From the NCBI GenBank assembly GCA_016880595.1, contig JAEHDC010000047.1, positions 1 through 15,253 on the forward strand: a DNA stretch of 15,253 nucleotides, given 5' to 3'. The stretch is from Candidatus Saccharimonadota bacterium (GTDB lineage Bacteria > Patescibacteriota > Saccharimonadia > Saccharimonadales > EFPC-124). The notes below the pieces were generated by a model. It saw only the letters and a program-made list of their open reading frames with translations, ran no database searches and had not been told where the DNA came from. A program made the translations under genes and the position numbers. Each line of letters begins with the position of its first letter. The stretch's first letter is position 1. Shown piece by piece: positions 13,702 to 15,253 of the stretch.

Positions 13702-14277
13702 ATGCAACCTAAATTCTACGGCGCAGCAGCTCAATATAACAAACCAAGCGATTCTAAACTTGGCGCTGTTTTAAAAATTGCTGGCTTGGTTCTTCTTATA
13801 CTGGTGCTAATTACCGCTGGATATTATCTTGTCACTGCCTTAACCAGCACTAACAAAAATCAGGCCGCAAGGTTAGTAGCGCGCGAAAAGCAGCTAGTTT
13901 CTTACATTTCAACCTACAGCAAATCAATTACAGACGACAGCCTGTCCACTGTTAGTAGCAACGCCTACGCCCTGGCCACTAACGATTATTACGCTTTGCA
14001 ACAAGGCTTAAAGTCCTCCTATAGCCTTAGCGCTGTGCCAGATTCCATAACGGCCGAAGAAGCAGATTCCACTAGTGAAAGTAAGCTTGCTACGGCCCAA
14101 TCTCAAAACAAATTTAATGAAGTTTACGCCAGTCTGCTAAAAAGCAAAGTTACGTCTGCTAAAACTTTAGCTCTTGAGGTAGCCTCAAATTCTAGCGGCA
14201 AAATGAAGACAGCAGCAAACACAACTGCCGAGCACCTCACAGAGATTAGCGATCAGCTGACAGCGCTTGGCTACTAG
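13702..14277 (+). CDS. Membrane-anchored hypothetical protein
   Basis: Not recognised. The 191-residue protein has a short polar N-terminus (1-20), one strong membrane helix (about 21-46, AGLVLLILVLITAGYYLV), and a large Ser/Thr/Ala-rich, mostly helical domain after it. Lys residues before the helix suggest an inside N-terminus, so the C-terminal domain would lie outside the membrane. It has no lipobox and no enzyme motif. Helical, low-complexity extracytoplasmic domains of this kind can be structural or surface proteins, but the role is unknown. ATG 13702 is chosen over GTG 13687, which belongs to the -10 element. It diverges from dnaG and overlaps the MmcQ-like gene by 32 nt at the 3' ends. 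Confidence 0.75.
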   Translation: MQPKFYGAAAQYNKPSDSKLGAVLKIAGLVLLILVLITAGYYLVTALTSTNKNQAARLVAREKQLVSYISTYSKSITDDSLSTVSSNAYALATNDYYALQQGLKSSYSLSAVPDSITAEEADSTSESKLATAQSQNKFNEVYASLLKSKVTSAKTLALEVASNSSGKMKTAANTTAEHLTEISDQLTALGY

Positions 14278-14593
14278 ACTCTTTGGTTAAGTTATAAGAC
14301 AAAACAATCAAATCTTTAATTTCCTCATCTGTTAATTGGCCAGAGCAGACAATTGTATTCCAGTATTTTTTGTTAAGGTTCTGACCAGGCAGGACTGTCT
14401 CATATTTTTGGCGCAGCAACTCGGCAAGTTGCGAGTCGCATCTTAAGCTTACCCGAGTCGGATCTGAATTCTTAATAGCTATTGCAAACATTTTGTCATC
14501 AATTGTAAAGACTGCCTCATTGGCGCCAAACGGATGACTCAGTTTTGCGCCGGGCATAGAAAGTAAAATCTTTTTGAGTTGGTTATAGATCAT
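14246..14593 (-). CDS. MmcQ/YjbR family protein
   Basis: The 115-residue product matches the small MmcQ/YjbR family (CyaY-like fold, often called DNA-binding). The usual order is visible: an N-terminal helix (YNQLKKILLSMPGA), SHPFGANEAVFTIDDKMFA, a basic strand (TRVSLRCD), the loop YETVLPGQNLNKKYWNTIV, and a last helix (TDEEIKDLIVLSYNLT). The cellular role is poorly known; DNA binding is reported for the family but is not visible here as a motif. The extended -10 TGA-TAAAAT ends 8 nt before ATG, so the leader is absent or only a base or two long. Its 3' end overlaps the convergent membrane orphan by 32 nt, and no terminator is seen for either. Confidence 0.9.
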   Translation of the reverse strand: MIYNQLKKILLSMPGAKLSHPFGANEAVFTIDDKMFAIAIKNSDPTRVSLRCDSQLAELLRQKYETVLPGQNLNKKYWNTIVCSGQLTDEEIKDLIVLSYNLTKESSSQALSADR

Positions 14594-14601
14594 CTGTAGT
14601 T

Positions 14602-14610
14602 ATTTTATCA
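14602..14610 (-). promoter_or_regulatory. Extended -10 (TGA-TAAAAT) of the MmcQ-like gene
   Basis: TGA+TAAAAT, 8 nt (AACTACAG), ATG 14593. A second extended box, TGG+TATAAC, lies farther upstream near 14640 and would give a leader of about 40 nt with no Shine-Dalgarno. Confidence 0.5.
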
Positions 14611-14661
14611 CTTTTTGCCGATGCCGATAGCTCAAAGTTATACCAGACTTCGCCACAAAAA

Positions 14662-15225
14662 CTAAAGCCTCTCAGCATCTACCGCTTTAAGATAATATTT
14701 TAGCTCGTCAATGCTCTCTCGGATATCATCCAGTGCGCGGTGAACTTCCTCTTTTTTATAAACCACATCATAACGACCCTGCATGACAACTTTCCAGGCG
14801 CTAACATCAAGCATTCTGTAGTGCAGGCGCGCTTCAAGCCGCGGCCACCACTGGCGAATAAACATCCGGTCAAAATAAATTGAGTTACCAGCCAGCATGA
14901 CTGGCTCATTTGTTTTGTAATGCTTGTCAACTAATTTTAGAATTTCGCTTTCTACAGCAATTTCTGTCGGACTGTTTAAAGACAAATCCAAAAGCTGCTG
15001 GGTTTGTTTTGGCCGAGCCACAGCCCAAGGATTTTCTGCAAATAGCTCTTTAAGCTCAGTCGAATCGTGGCGCACACCACTTTCTACAGTGCCTAATTCA
15101 TGCAAGTTCCAATCTGTTAAGATTGCCGCTACTTCAACAATTCGGTCCTTTTGCGGCGCCAAACCAGTCATTTCAAAATCCAGCCATAAAAGCTTGCTCG
15201 GGGTTGTGTGTTTTAAGTCAGTCAT
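14662..15225 (-). CDS. orn: Oligoribonuclease
   Basis: A 3'-5' exonuclease of the DEDDh family that degrades RNA di- and oligonucleotides at the end of mRNA decay, including the linear product of cyclic-di-nucleotide breakdown. The 187-residue product shows Exo I WLDFEMTGL with Asp 16 and Glu 18, Exo II GNSIYFDRMF with Asp 119, and Exo III VHRALDDIRESIDEL with His 162 and Asp 167. These match E. coli Orn closely, and the length is typical. ATG 15225 is preceded by AAAGGAAG (15230-15237), so unlike many genes here it has a leader or is downstream in an operon that begins beyond the right edge. No strong terminator follows. Confidence 0.96.
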   Translation of the reverse strand: MTDLKHTTPSKLLWLDFEMTGLAPQKDRIVEVAAILTDWNLHELGTVESGVRHDSTELKELFAENPWAVARPKQTQQLLDLSLNSPTEIAVESEILKLVDKHYKTNEPVMLAGNSIYFDRMFIRQWWPRLEARLHYRMLDVSAWKVVMQGRYDVVYKKEEVHRALDDIRESIDELKYYLKAVDAERL

Positions 15226-15253
15226 TGGGCTTCCTTTCTGTTTGTTATCTTAA

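Overview
This window looks like chromosomal DNA from a compact bacterial genome, most likely Patescibacteria (CPR) and probably Candidatus Saccharibacteria. That placement is inference. It rests on small intergenic gaps, a DnaG whose N-terminal zinc ligands are all replaced, a DNA polymerase I with a decayed proofreading site, and single-copy housekeeping genes mixed with short orphan proteins. I see no rRNA, tRNA, CRISPR array, insertion sequence or prophage signature.

Layout. Positions 1-1179 (minus strand) form a short operon: a histidine-phosphatase family protein, dUTPase (dut), and the start of a HAD-like protein that runs off the left edge. Positions 1239-6187 (minus) hold an AstE/aspartoacylase-like zinc hydrolase, polA, a 230 bp gap that may encode a tiny membrane peptide, and a trans-polyprenyl diphosphate synthase. 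An orphan gene (6283-6999, minus) is divergent from a plus-strand run: a P-loop nucleotide-kinase-like protein, an orphan, an FAD-dependent oxidoreductase and another orphan (7100-10808). Convergent with that run is a dnaG-rpoD operon (10853-13602, minus). A membrane-anchored orphan (13702-14277, plus) diverges from dnaG and overlaps tail-to-tail with an MmcQ/YjbR-like gene. Oligoribonuclease (orn) closes the window.

Functional theme: nucleic acid housekeeping, with dUTP clean-up (dut), a possible nucleotide kinase, replication priming (dnaG), repair and gap-filling synthesis (polA), RNA turnover (orn) and the main sigma factor (rpoD).

The most striking signal is regulatory. At least six gene starts (histidine phosphatase, polA, prenyl synthase, kinase, dnaG, membrane orphan) have a -10 hexamer ending 6-7 nt before the start codon, so their mRNAs should be leaderless. 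The MmcQ-like gene is similar with 8 nt. In several cases the -10 sequence GTGTATACT itself reads as an in-frame GTG start and could mislead gene callers. Genes inside operons (dut, HAD, rpoD) and the three cytoplasmic orphans use Shine-Dalgarno sites instead. The three orphans (6283-6999, 7763-8374, 10194-10808) share a promoter/leader pattern with TGTT placed 5 nt after the -10, which makes them candidates for common regulation.
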